Source: an uncultured Bordetella sp. (GTDB lineage Bacteria; Pseudomonadota; Gammaproteobacteria; Burkholderiales; Burkholderiaceae_B). From it: a stretch of 9,461 bases of DNA. Both the position numbers and the translations under genes were made by a program. Shown piece after piece: positions 1-5,742 of this stretch. A model generated the notes under the pieces. It was not told the DNA's origin. It saw only the letters and a list, made by a program, of their open reading frames with translations, and made no database searches. Location: the NCBI GenBank assembly GCA_937881145.1, contig CALGFL010000031.1, forward strand, positions 1-9,461, in the 5' to 3' direction. Each line of letters starts with the position of its first letter. The stretch's first letter is position 1.

Positions 1-464
1 TGCTCCGCCGTGCAGTCGACGTTGGCCCCCAGGTCCCGCACCGTGGTGAAGCGGCCGCGCTGGTTTGGCATGACGGTGGCGATGGCCGGGCGGTCGATGC
101 CGTCCAGCGTCTTCAAGACGTAGCGCGAAATGGCCATCCAGGCGCCGGTGTTACCGGCCGAAACGCAGGCGTCGGCCCGGCCGTCTTTGACGGCCTGGGC
201 GGCCAGGCGCATGGAGGAGTCTTTCTTGCGGCGCAGGGCGACCTCGACCGGATCGTCCATGGCGACGACCTCGGAGGCCGGCACGATCTCGATGCGATCG
301 CGCGGCACGTGGCGCTGCCCGGCCAGAGCGGCCTCGATCTGGTCGGCCAGGCCGACCAGCAGCAACTGGGTATCCGGAAACTGCTGGGCGAACTCGACCG
401 CGGCCGGGATGGTTACAGGCAGGCCGGCGTCGCCGCCCATGCAATCGATGGCGATGCGTATCAC
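1..464 (-). CDS. plsX: phosphate acyltransferase PlsX (5' part, runs off the left edge)
   Basis: PlsX makes acyl-phosphate from acyl-ACP, the first step of the PlsX/PlsY route to phosphatidic acid, at the inner face of the cytoplasmic membrane. The frame opens with a GTG codon at 464-462 and reads [13 protein letters not shown], the usual PlsX N terminus (family form ALDxMGGDxG). Further family blocks are SSMRLA (about residues 83-88), VSAGNTGA (101-108) and DLGANVDC (144-151). 154 codons are visible, roughly the N-terminal half of a protein usually near 350 residues; the rest lies to the left of the window. The ATG at residue 9 would cut the first beta strand, so GTG is preferred although no strong Shine-Dalgarno is visible. 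It lies 72 bp downstream of rpmF, the classic yceD-rpmF-plsX(-fab) order, and is probably co-transcribed with it. Confidence 0.93.
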   Translation of the reverse strand, partial: MIRIAIDCMGGDAGLPVTIPAAVEFAQQFPDTQLLLVGLADQIEAALAGQRHVPRDRIEIVPASEVVAMDDPVEVALRRKKDSSMRLAAQAVKDGRADACVSAGNTGAWMAISRYVLKTLDGIDRPAIATVMPNQRGRFTTVRDLGANVDCTAE

Positions 465-536
465 GGAAAACTTGAATCAGTTCGGCCGAATGTACGCATA
501 AGCGCTACGCACGAAGCCGCAAATGTGGACGACGAC

Positions 537-719
537 TTATTCGTCGGCCTTGGTCTTCAGGACCTTGCGGCCACGGTAGAAACCGTTGGGGCTGATGTGG
601 TGGCGCAGATGCGCTTCGCCGGTGGTGGGCTCAACCGCGGTGGACGGGTTGACCAGAAAATCGTGCGAGCGGTGCATGCCGCGCTTGGACGGGGACTTCT
701 TGTTTTGCTGAACAGCCAT
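537..719 (-). CDS. rpmF: 50S ribosomal protein L32
   Basis: Sixty-residue basic protein with the L32 signature: [20 protein letters not shown] at the N terminus and [12 protein letters not shown] near the C terminus (about residues 42-53). L32 is a small protein of the large ribosomal subunit. There are no cysteines, so this is the zinc-free form rather than the CxxC form found in some bacteria. The length matches the family. A clear Shine-Dalgarno (AGGAG) lies about 6-7 bases upstream of the ATG, fitting high expression. It sits 70 bp downstream of yceD and 72 bp upstream of plsX on the same strand, as in many proteobacteria. Confidence 0.97.
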   Translation of the reverse strand: MAVQQNKKSPSKRGMHRSHDFLVNPSTAVEPTTGEAHLRHHISPNGFYRGRKVLKTKADE

Positions 720-789
720 GATGACTCCTAGAAACGGGCAGCATTGTACGCGATGCGGCCCGCGAAAAACACCTATGTACGTTTACAAC

Positions 790-1416
790 CTACTTGCGCT
801 TGAGCTGCTCGAGCACCGCGAACGGCGACGGGCGGCGTTCGGCGGATTCTTGCTCCGCCGCAGCGCTGGCCTGCGCGCCCGGGCATACATCATGCCGGGG
901 CACGTAGGGGACGTTCAATATCAGCTCGTCCTCGATCTGGGCCAACAGATCGAAATGCCGCGAACCCACCACTTTTTCGGGGTAGCCCCCCGAGGGGTCC
1001 GCAGCAGCATTTTCATCGTCTTCATCCTCGTCCTCATTGCCAGAGAACGAGTCCTCATCTTCTTCTTGCAAGACACTCAGCTCATCGTCCAGGTCCGCCT
1101 CGGACTCGACCAACTGCAGCACGGCCTGCGCGTCCACCGGGAAGGCGAAAGACTGGCCGCAGCGCTGGCAATCCAGAAGCAGATCGGCCCGCCCATGCAG
1201 ATGCAAAAGAGGCTGGCCGGAAATTACGCCGGTCTTGCCGGTGCCCTGGCCTATCGAGCCTTGCACTTGCCAGACCGCCAGGCCGTTTTGCTCGGGCAGA
1301 TCCTCGCATAGCCGCAAAAAGCGCACCAGCGCGGTTTCGCCTTCCATGAGGCTGCCATTTTTCGCCAAAGCAAAGACATCGATATTGCGTGGATCGGCCA
1401 AATTTCTAGCCCCCAT
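790..1416 (-). CDS. yceD: YceD/DUF177 family 23S rRNA accumulation protein
   Basis: 208-residue protein of the DUF177 (YceD) family, which is co-conserved with rpmF and linked to accumulation of 23S rRNA in bacteria and plastids; its biochemical role is not firmly known. Family marks visible are CQRC (83-86), the LIEDEL-like stretch QIEDELILNVPYVPRHDVCP (160-179) and a C terminus SPFAVLEQLKRK that closely resembles the E. coli end. Between these lies an unusually acidic linker, about residues 119-135, very rich in Glu and Asp. The ATG at 1416-1414 is preceded by GGGAGAAG at good spacing, which supports this start over the internal Met at residue 24. It is the first gene of the yceD-rpmF-plsX block and divergent from maf (124 bp apart). 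Confidence 0.93.
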   Translation of the reverse strand: MGARNLADPRNIDVFALAKNGSLMEGETALVRFLRLCEDLPEQNGLAVWQVQGSIGQGTGKTGVISGQPLLHLHGRADLLLDCQRCGQSFAFPVDAQAVLQLVESEADLDDELSVLQEEDEDSFSGNEDEDEDDENAAADPSGGYPEKVVGSRHFDLLAQIEDELILNVPYVPRHDVCPGAQASAAAEQESAERRPSPFAVLEQLKRK

Positions 1417-1502
1417 CGGGTCTTCTCCCGGGTTTTACCCCCCCTTACCCTCTACCCCGCACAGTCAAATGCCAAGCCAGGCAAAGCTTGCAAAAACATT
1501 AG

Positions 1503-1532
1503 ATAATACCGTGACTTACGACCAATTGTCAA
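1503..1532 (-). promoter_or_regulatory. predicted sigma70 promoter for yceD-rpmF-plsX
   Basis: On the minus strand the sequence reads TTGACA, 18 bases, then TATTAT: a perfect -35 box and a -10 box matching TATAAT at five of six positions. The predicted start is near 1496, giving a leader of about 80 bases before the yceD ATG. The leader ends in a small GGGT-AAA-ACCC inverted repeat just upstream of the yceD Shine-Dalgarno. The same AT-rich patch carries a -10-like GATAAT (1502-1507) on the plus strand pointing at maf, but no matching -35. Confidence 0.65.
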
Positions 1533-1540
1533 AAAACAGA

Positions 1541-2152
1541 ATGCCCGCAGCCGCTACCCCGCCCGCCTTGATCCTGGCCTCCAGCTCCCGTTACCGCCGC
1601 GAGATGCTGGCCCGCCTGCGCCTGCCCTTTTCCGCCGTGTCGCCCGACATCGACGAAACCCCCCGCCCGGGCGAGGCACCCGCCGACCTGGCGCTGCGCC
1701 TGTCCGTGGAAAAGGCCCAGGCCGTGGCGGCGAAACATCCGGGCTGCGTCGTCATCGGCTCGGACCAGGTGGCCACCGTGGACGGCCAGCCCTTGGGCAA
1801 GCCTGGCAGCTTCGAGCGCGCCACCCAACAGCTTACCCGCCTATCGGGCCGGGAGGTGCAGTTTCACAGCGCGCTGGCCGTGACCGACGGCGCCCGCGTG
1901 GAACGCGCCGACATTGTGACCTATTGTCGTTTCCGTGTTCTTACGCCGGCGGCCATCGAGGCTTATCTGCATGCCGAGCAGCCCTACGACACAGCCGGCA
2001 GCGCCAAGGCCGAGAGCCTGGGCATCGCGCTAATGGAAAGCATGCAGAGCAGCGATCCCACTGCCATCATCGGCCTGCCACTGATCGAACTTACGCGCAT
2101 GCTGACCTCGTTCGGCCTGGATCCGCTGCAACACGCAGGAGGGCAGGCATGA
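1541..2152 (+). CDS. maf: Maf family m7GTP pyrophosphatase (YceF type)
   Basis: 203-residue nucleoside triphosphate pyrophosphatase of the Maf family; the YceF branch hydrolyses 7-methyl-GTP and is thought to clean up modified nucleotides. Motifs: LILASSSRYRR (10-20) with the Ser-rich loop and Arg pair, PDIDETPR (35-42), GSDQV (73-77) with the catalytic Asp75, GKP (86-88), AGSAKAESLGI (152-162) and IIGLPLIELTRML (176-188). GSDQV, rather than the ADTxV of dTTP/UTP-specific Maf proteins, and the IIGLPL segment place it with YceF. The open frame extends far upstream, but homology begins here. In-frame ATG 1469 and GTG 1511 are alternatives; neither they nor ATG 1541 have a good Shine-Dalgarno. 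E. coli has the same yceF/yceD divergent arrangement. The stop overlaps the next start. Confidence 0.93.
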   Translation: MPAAATPPALILASSSRYRREMLARLRLPFSAVSPDIDETPRPGEAPADLALRLSVEKAQAVAAKHPGCVVIGSDQVATVDGQPLGKPGSFERATQQLTRLSGREVQFHSALAVTDGARVERADIVTYCRFRVLTPAAIEAYLHAEQPYDTAGSAKAESLGIALMESMQSSDPTAIIGLPLIELTRMLTSFGLDPLQHAGGQA

Positions 2153-2871
2153 ACGGCGCAGGGCGCGGCGTCCTGCACCTGATCCCCGTGGGCCTGGGCG
2201 CATCGCCCACGACGCGCTGGCTGCCCGAAGACGTGCGCGCCCTGGCCGCCCGGCTCGACACCTATATCGCCGAAAACGCCAAGACGGCGCGCGCTTTCCT
2301 CAAGCAGATGGGCGCGGTTCGGCCCTTGCAGGAAATCACCATCCACACGCTGTCGCCCGATACCGACGCGGACCAGATCGCGCAATGGCTCAAGCCCCTG
2401 CTCGCGGGCGCCGAGATCGGCCTGGTGTCGGAAGCCGGCTGCCCGGCCGTGGCCGACCCCGGCGCGCGCGTCGTGGCCCAAGCGCATCGGCAAGGGCTGG
2501 TCGTGCGGCCCTGGGTCGGGCCGTCGTCCATTCTGCTGGGCTTGATGGCCAGCGGCCTGGACGGCCAGCGCTTCGCCTTCCATGGCTATGCGCCGGTAGA
2601 CCCGGCCGAGCGCGCCAAGCAGTTGCGCACCTGGGAGCAGCACTCGGCCAGGCACGACCAGACGCAGATGCTGATCGAAACCCCCTATCGCAACGCCGCC
2701 ATGTTCAATACCATGCTGGCCGCCCTGCGCGGCGATACGCGCCTGTGCATCGCCCGCTCGCTCACCACCGAAGACGAACTGGTGCAGACGCGCACGGTGG
2801 CCGACTGGAAGCAGCGGCCCGCGCCCGATCTGGACAAGCAGCCCACCCTCTTCCTGTTCCTGGCCCGCTGA
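2149..2871 (+). CDS. RsmI-like SAM-dependent methyltransferase (tetrapyrrole methylase fold)
   Basis: 240-residue protein of the tetrapyrrole-methylase/RsmI superfamily. Visible blocks are LHLIPVGLG (9-17) where RsmI has the VPTPIGN strand, GLVSEAGCPAVADPG (91-105, the SAM-binding loop, VSDAGTP in RsmI), GPSS (124-127), FHGYAP (144-149, GFLP in RsmI) and LIETPYR (175-181, YES.HR in RsmI). These substitutions, and a length shorter than the usual 280-290 residues, suggest a paralogue rather than the 16S rRNA C1402 2'-O-methyltransferase itself; the substrate is not known. A strong Shine-Dalgarno AGGAGGG (2137-2143) lies inside the end of maf, five bases before the ATG, and the ATGA overlap with maf implies translational coupling. 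I give no gene symbol because RsmI identity is not supported. Confidence 0.85.
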   Translation: MNGAGRGVLHLIPVGLGASPTTRWLPEDVRALAARLDTYIAENAKTARAFLKQMGAVRPLQEITIHTLSPDTDADQIAQWLKPLLAGAEIGLVSEAGCPAVADPGARVVAQAHRQGLVVRPWVGPSSILLGLMASGLDGQRFAFHGYAPVDPAERAKQLRTWEQHSARHDQTQMLIETPYRNAAMFNTMLAALRGDTRLCIARSLTTEDELVQTRTVADWKQRPAPDLDKQPTLFLFLAR

Positions 2872-2913
2872 TGCAATGATGCGCATGTCATCGTGATCAT
2901 CAAGCCGAACCTC

Positions 2914-3714
2914 ATGCGCTACATTGCCCCGCGCGCCGTCGCCCGCGCCGCGGCCGCCCTGGCAGCTGCCGGCCTCGCGCTGCTGCTGTCCGGCTGCGCC
3001 ACCGGTCCCGTGCCTATCGACCGTTCGGTGCATGCCGTCTCCCAGGACAGCCGCGTGCGCTACGTGGTGCTGCACTACACCGCCCTTCCCGCGGCCGAAT
3101 CGCTGCACGTGCTGTCCACCCAGGACGTCAGCGCCCACTACCTGATCACCGACGCCAACCCGCCGCACGTCTATCAGCTGGTACCCGAAACGCGCCGGGC
3201 CTGGCATGCGGGCGACAGCTCGTGGTATGGCGAGATTTCGCTCAACGACAGCTCGGTCGGCATCGAGATCGTCAACCTGGGCAACAGCACCGGCACCTGG
3301 CAGCCTTTCACGCCCGGGCAGATCAAGATGCTGATCCCCCTTTTGCGCGATATCGTGCAGCGCAATGGCGTCGAGCCGCAGAATATCGTGGCGCACAGCG
3401 ATATCGCGCCGCAGCGCAAGCTCGACCCGGGGCCGCTGTTTCCCTGGCATCTGCTGGCGCGGCAAGGCCTGGGGCGCTGGTACGACGAAGCCGTCGAGAC
3501 GGCTGCGCTGGCGCAGCTGCAAACCGGACCGCTGCCCGAGGCGAGCTGGTTCCAGCAACAGCTGCACCGCCTGGGCTACGACTGCCCGCAAGACGGACAA
3601 ATGACGCCTGCCACGCGGCGCGTGATCGCGGCATTCCAGATGCACTACCGGCCGTCGAACTACGACGGCATGCCGGACGCGCAGACCGCGGCGATCATGA
3701 TGGCGATGAAGTAA
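2914..3714 (+). CDS. amiD: AmiD-type lipoprotein N-acetylmuramoyl-L-alanine amidase
   Basis: Zinc amidase that cuts the bond between MurNAc and L-Ala in peptidoglycan or muropeptides; E. coli AmiD is its outer-membrane lipoprotein form. From ATG 2914 (266 aa): a signal peptide with Arg-rich start and Ala/Leu core ending in the lipobox LLSGC (Cys28), followed by Ala, compatible with outer-membrane sorting. The Amidase_2 domain covers about 45-185, with zinc ligands His54 (VVLHYT), His161 (VAHSDIAPQRK) and Asp171 (LDPGPLFPW), and likely catalytic Glu118 (VGIEIVN). A peptidoglycan-binding helical domain occupies about 208-266. A GTG at 2893 is an in-frame alternative adding seven residues; neither start has a good Shine-Dalgarno, and 2914 gives the more typical signal peptide. 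It lies 42 bp after the methyltransferase gene and probably shares its transcript. Confidence 0.92.
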   Translation: MRYIAPRAVARAAAALAAAGLALLLSGCATGPVPIDRSVHAVSQDSRVRYVVLHYTALPAAESLHVLSTQDVSAHYLITDANPPHVYQLVPETRRAWHAGDSSWYGEISLNDSSVGIEIVNLGNSTGTWQPFTPGQIKMLIPLLRDIVQRNGVEPQNIVAHSDIAPQRKLDPGPLFPWHLLARQGLGRWYDEAVETAALAQLQTGPLPEASWFQQQLHRLGYDCPQDGQMTPATRRVIAAFQMHYRPSNYDGMPDAQTAAIMMAMK

Positions 3715-3730
3715 TCGCCCCGAAGAAATG

Positions 3731-3752
3731 AAACCCGCGCTTTATCGGGCTT
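3731..3752 (-). terminator. weak hairpin at the convergent amiD/hipA junction
   Basis: On the minus strand AAGCCCG, an 8-base loop, then CGGGTTT form a 7-bp stem with one G-U pair, followed by CATTTCTT rather than a clean T run. It overlaps the last hipA codons. It may end hipBA transcription. On the plus strand the stem has a mismatch and is a poorer terminator for amiD. Confidence 0.3.
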
Positions 3753-5115
3753 GCCGGCGCATCGACGAAATCACCAGCGGGTGTGCCAGAAAGTGCGCGA
3801 GCAGCTTTTCTTTCTGCGCGGCAGTCAATCCGGCGTTTTGAATCATGCCGGGCCACTTCCGCACCGCGGCGGCGACCGCATGGCGCACGACGGCCGCCGC
3901 GGGTTTTTCCGGAATATCGAGCAGGGCGCAGAATTCGCGCACGACCGCAGGACTCAGTCCGGGCTTGCCGGCCCCGCCGGAATCCGGCGGCCGGCGATCC
4001 GGCGGCCGGCGGTCCGGCGGCAAGATGTGCAGCGCATGGCCGACCCGCTTGTTGTAGGCGGCGTAGGCCACGATGTCGTAGGCGGGCGGCAGCAACGGCG
4101 TCCTGCCGTACAGATAGATCACGCCGATGTTTTTCAGGAGCATGTCCGGGTAGCCCAGCATCTCGTTGACCACCAGGCGACGCAGCAGTTCGTGCACCGC
4201 GGGCTCGCCCAGGGACGGAAACGCCATCATGGTGTTGGCCACGTCCAGGTAGGTGCCGCCGGTGTATTTCTGCTCGGGCATGACGTCCAGGATCTGGGCG
4301 AAATCCTCGCAGTGCACGCGCGCGGCCGGGTTGCTGCCGACATCGCGATCGTAGCGGGTGACGGCGAGAAATTGCGTTTTCGCATCGACTTCGCCCAAAT
4401 CGTAGCCATGCTCGACCCTGAGCTTTTCCAGGGGCTCCAGGCGCGCCTGGACCGCCGACACGCCGGCCGCCTGGGCCAGGCGCAGCGACAGGGCTTCCAG
4501 CTCCGGCAGCATCGGCTGGCCGACCACGGGCAGTTTGGCGATGATATGAGCATCCTTGAGCCGGGTGCGGCCCACGTAGCGGCCCGCCTCCAGGTGCACG
4601 CCGACCTTGGGCTGCACGCCGGAAAGCGATATGCCGTCTTCCAGCGGCTCTGCGGTCACCGTCATTTCCAGAGCGTCGGCGTCTTGCGTGACGTAGTGGG
4701 CGAGCGCGCCGCGCGTCAAATCCACGGGCCGCGCGCCAAGGTTGCCCGGCAGATCCCGGCCGCAGGCGGCCAGCATCTCGAAGTGATCCTTGGGATCGCA
4801 GCCGCGCAACTCGGCCACCCGGTCGCGGAACACGCCTTCGGGCAGCAGGTTCTGAAAAAAGGCGGGCAGCAGCCAGCCGTTGGCCGGACTGAATCGACCG
4901 TTAAAGAGCGGCGAGCGCACGTCGGCCCACAGCGCACGCTGGGCCTCGGGGTCGTCGGCCAGCATGGACAGCGAGACCACGGGCTGATCGGGCATGGCAG
5001 CAAAAGCGTCGTCGGCCACGAAACGGGTGACGACGTGGCTTGCAGCCGGGGCGTATTGAAACAGCACGCCGACGCGGCGTTCGCCCAGATAGATGGCCAG
5101 CGCTTTGATGTTCAT
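3742..5115 (-). CDS. hipA: HipA-like serine/threonine kinase toxin
   Basis: 457-residue HipA-family kinase. E. coli HipA phosphorylates glutamyl-tRNA synthetase, stalls translation and promotes persistence; here the target is inferred only. Domains: N-terminal subdomain (about 1-110, with NGRFSPANGWLLPAFFQNLLPEG), the P-loop-like SLSGVQPK (163-170) where HipA autophosphorylates on Ser, AKLP (193-196) with the ATP-contacting Lys, catalytic loop GYPDMLLKN (321-329) with Asp324 and Asn329, and metal-binding Asp347 in PAYDIV. Oddities: the usual His two residues after the catalytic Asp is Leu326, and Tyr322 stands where Asn is common. A tandem DRRPP repeat (368-377) follows the kinase core. Length fits the family (E. 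coli 440). Its ATG overlaps the hipB stop by ATGA, so the antitoxin is translated first and the pair is coupled. Confidence 0.92.
   Translation of the reverse strand: MNIKALAIYLGERRVGVLFQYAPAASHVVTRFVADDAFAAMPDQPVVSLSMLADDPEAQRALWADVRSPLFNGRFSPANGWLLPAFFQNLLPEGVFRDRVAELRGCDPKDHFEMLAACGRDLPGNLGARPVDLTRGALAHYVTQDADALEMTVTAEPLEDGISLSGVQPKVGVHLEAGRYVGRTRLKDAHIIAKLPVVGQPMLPELEALSLRLAQAAGVSAVQARLEPLEKLRVEHGYDLGEVDAKTQFLAVTRYDRDVGSNPAARVHCEDFAQILDVMPEQKYTGGTYLDVANTMMAFPSLGEPAVHELLRRLVVNEMLGYPDMLLKNIGVIYLYGRTPLLPPAYDIVAYAAYNKRVGHALHILPPDRRPPDRRPPDSGGAGKPGLSPAVVREFCALLDIPEKPAAAVVRHAVAAAVRKWPGMIQNAGLTAAQKEKLLAHFLAHPLVISSMRRQAR
3983..4020. repeat. 15-bp tandem repeat inside hipA
   Basis: Two and a half copies of a GC-rich 15-bp unit: 3983-3997, 3998-4012 (one mismatch at the last base) and a partial copy 4013-4020 (TCCGGCGG). 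On the hipA strand it encodes PPDRRPPDRRPPD, so each unit adds exactly five residues and copy-number change would keep the frame. Confidence 0.85.
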
Positions 5116-5510
5116 GATTTCTTTCTACCGCGAGGCCGCCCCAAGGTGGTAGCGCCCCCTTGGAGGGCAGCAAGCCCGGAGGACGCAACCGAGCCCGGCT
5201 CGGTGTCCAGACGCGCCTGCAACGTCTCGCGCGCGGCTTGCAGCCGGGTTTTGACGGCGGACTGGGCCGGTACCTGGGGAATCAGGTCGGCCAGGCCCGG
5301 CGCGGCCTCCCTGGGCACGATCACGAGCTCCAGCCCCAGGCGATCCAGCACGGAGATCAGCGTGGTGACCTTGTAGTCCACGCGCCCGCTCAGCATGTTT
5401 TCCAGGGTTCGCCGGGCAAGCCCCGCCCGCGCGCCCAGTGCGCGCTGTGAAATGCCTTGCGCCTTGAGCCGCGCACGAAGAAGTTCAGCCAGATCGAGTA
5501 GAGATTTCAT
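5112..5510 (-). CDS. hipB: HipB-like XRE-family antitoxin and repressor
   Basis: 132-residue DNA-binding protein that should neutralise HipA and repress the operon. The helix-turn-helix occupies about residues 8-63: ISQRALGARAGLARRTLENMLSG-type helices, then a strand region LGLELVIVP as in HipB. E. coli HipB is 88 residues, so this protein has a C-terminal extension. Residues about 70-105 look helical; the last ~25 (from SVASSGLAALQGG onward) coincide with a palindromic GC-rich repeat and look repeat-derived, ending in a basic RPRGRKKS. The start is set by the HTH and by the predicted promoter, which leaves a leader of only about 23 bases. No clear Shine-Dalgarno is visible, so initiation may be weak. 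The stop overlaps the hipA start by 4 bp. Confidence 0.9.
   Translation of the reverse strand: MKSLLDLAELLRARLKAQGISQRALGARAGLARRTLENMLSGRVDYKVTTLISVLDRLGLELVIVPREAAPGLADLIPQVPAQSAVKTRLQAARETLQARLDTEPGSVASSGLAALQGGATTLGRPRGRKKS
5139..5190. repeat. GC-rich palindromic repeat within the 3' end of hipB
   Basis: Contains the inverted arms CCAAGG (5141-5146) and CCTTGG (5158-5163) flanked by GCCGCC and GGAGGGCAGCAAGCCCG. This composition resembles dispersed intergenic repeats I recall from Bordetella/Achromobacter genomes; that match is from memory. On the hipB strand it is read as coding sequence for about residues 108-126. Confidence 0.5.
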
Positions 5511-5517
5511 GGTCTAG

Positions 5518-5550
5518 CAAAGTAGGATATCTTGTAATAATCCTACTTTG
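5518..5550. promoter_or_regulatory. predicted HipB operator O1
   Basis: Perfect inverted repeat with 11-bp arms, CAAAGTAGGAT and ATCCTACTTTG, around an 11-bp spacer. It sits 7 bp upstream of the hipB ATG and covers the predicted -10 box (5540-5545) and start site, so binding would block RNA polymerase. HipB-type repressors are known to bind palindromes in their own promoter. Confidence 0.75.
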
Positions 5551-5568
5551 ATAGGCCATTTTCGTCAA
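5540..5568 (-). promoter_or_regulatory. predicted hipBA promoter
   Basis: On the minus strand TTGACG (5568-5563), a 17-bp spacer and TAGGAT (5545-5540). The -35 matches consensus at five of six positions and the -10 at four of six. The predicted start near 5533 gives a leader of about 23 bases before the hipB ATG. The -10 is formed by the right arm of operator O1. Confidence 0.55.
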
Positions 5569-5580
5569 TACATGGACTAA

Positions 5581-5613
5581 TAAAGTAGTCAATTTTTTAA
5601 AATTCCTACTTTA
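5581..5613. promoter_or_regulatory. predicted HipB operator O2
   Basis: Second dyad, TAAAGTAG and CTACTTTA with a 17-bp spacer, the same 33-bp outer width and the same AAAGTAG-N17-CTACTTT geometry as O1. Its centre holds the palindrome AATTTT-TT-AAAATT (5591-5604), and its right arm overlaps another small dyad CCTACT-TT-AGTAGG (5605-5618). The centre is 63 bp from that of O1, close to six DNA turns, so both sites lie on one face. Confidence 0.65.
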
Positions 5614-5672
5614 GTAGGGCAGATGTTCTATTACAGCCTCCTGCTCGCTTCCGGACAAGAACCGCGGACAAG

Positions 5673-5711
5673 AAAAACCCGCTGAATGCGCAAGGCATCC
5701 AGCGGGCTTTT
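5673..5711 (-). terminator. intrinsic terminator of rne
   Basis: On the minus strand, 31 bp past the rne stop: AAAAG, stem CCCGCTG, an inner stem of ATGC/GCAT, the closing stem CAGCGGG and a run TTTTTCTT. The flanking A and T runs make it usable in both directions. It separates rne from hipB, which is on the same strand downstream. Confidence 0.85.
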
Positions 5712-5742
5712 GTCGCCAGGCCCCGTAGCGCGGGGCCGTGAT

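Noticed and set aside
481..490. Palindrome TTCGGCCGAA between rpmF and plsX
   Set aside because: Ten bases with no loop, no T run and no partner site; such short palindromes are frequent in GC-rich DNA.
1037..1540. N-terminal extension of the maf frame
   Set aside because: The extension runs antisense through yceD and its promoter, is Ser/Arg-rich without homology, and Maf homology starts just after 1541.
1984..3645. A 553-codon open frame on the minus strand opposite maf, the methyltransferase and amiD
   Set aside because: It crosses three real plus-strand genes and has His/Gln/Gly/Arg-rich composition typical of a reverse-strand shadow.
3983..4020. CRISPR-like repeats
   Set aside because: The units are directly adjacent with no spacers and lie inside a coding frame; it is a simple tandem repeat.
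3751..5376. A 541-codon open frame on the plus strand opposite hipA/hipB
   Set aside because: Mirror frame of hipA and hipB; the hipA and hipB motifs are unambiguous and this frame has none.
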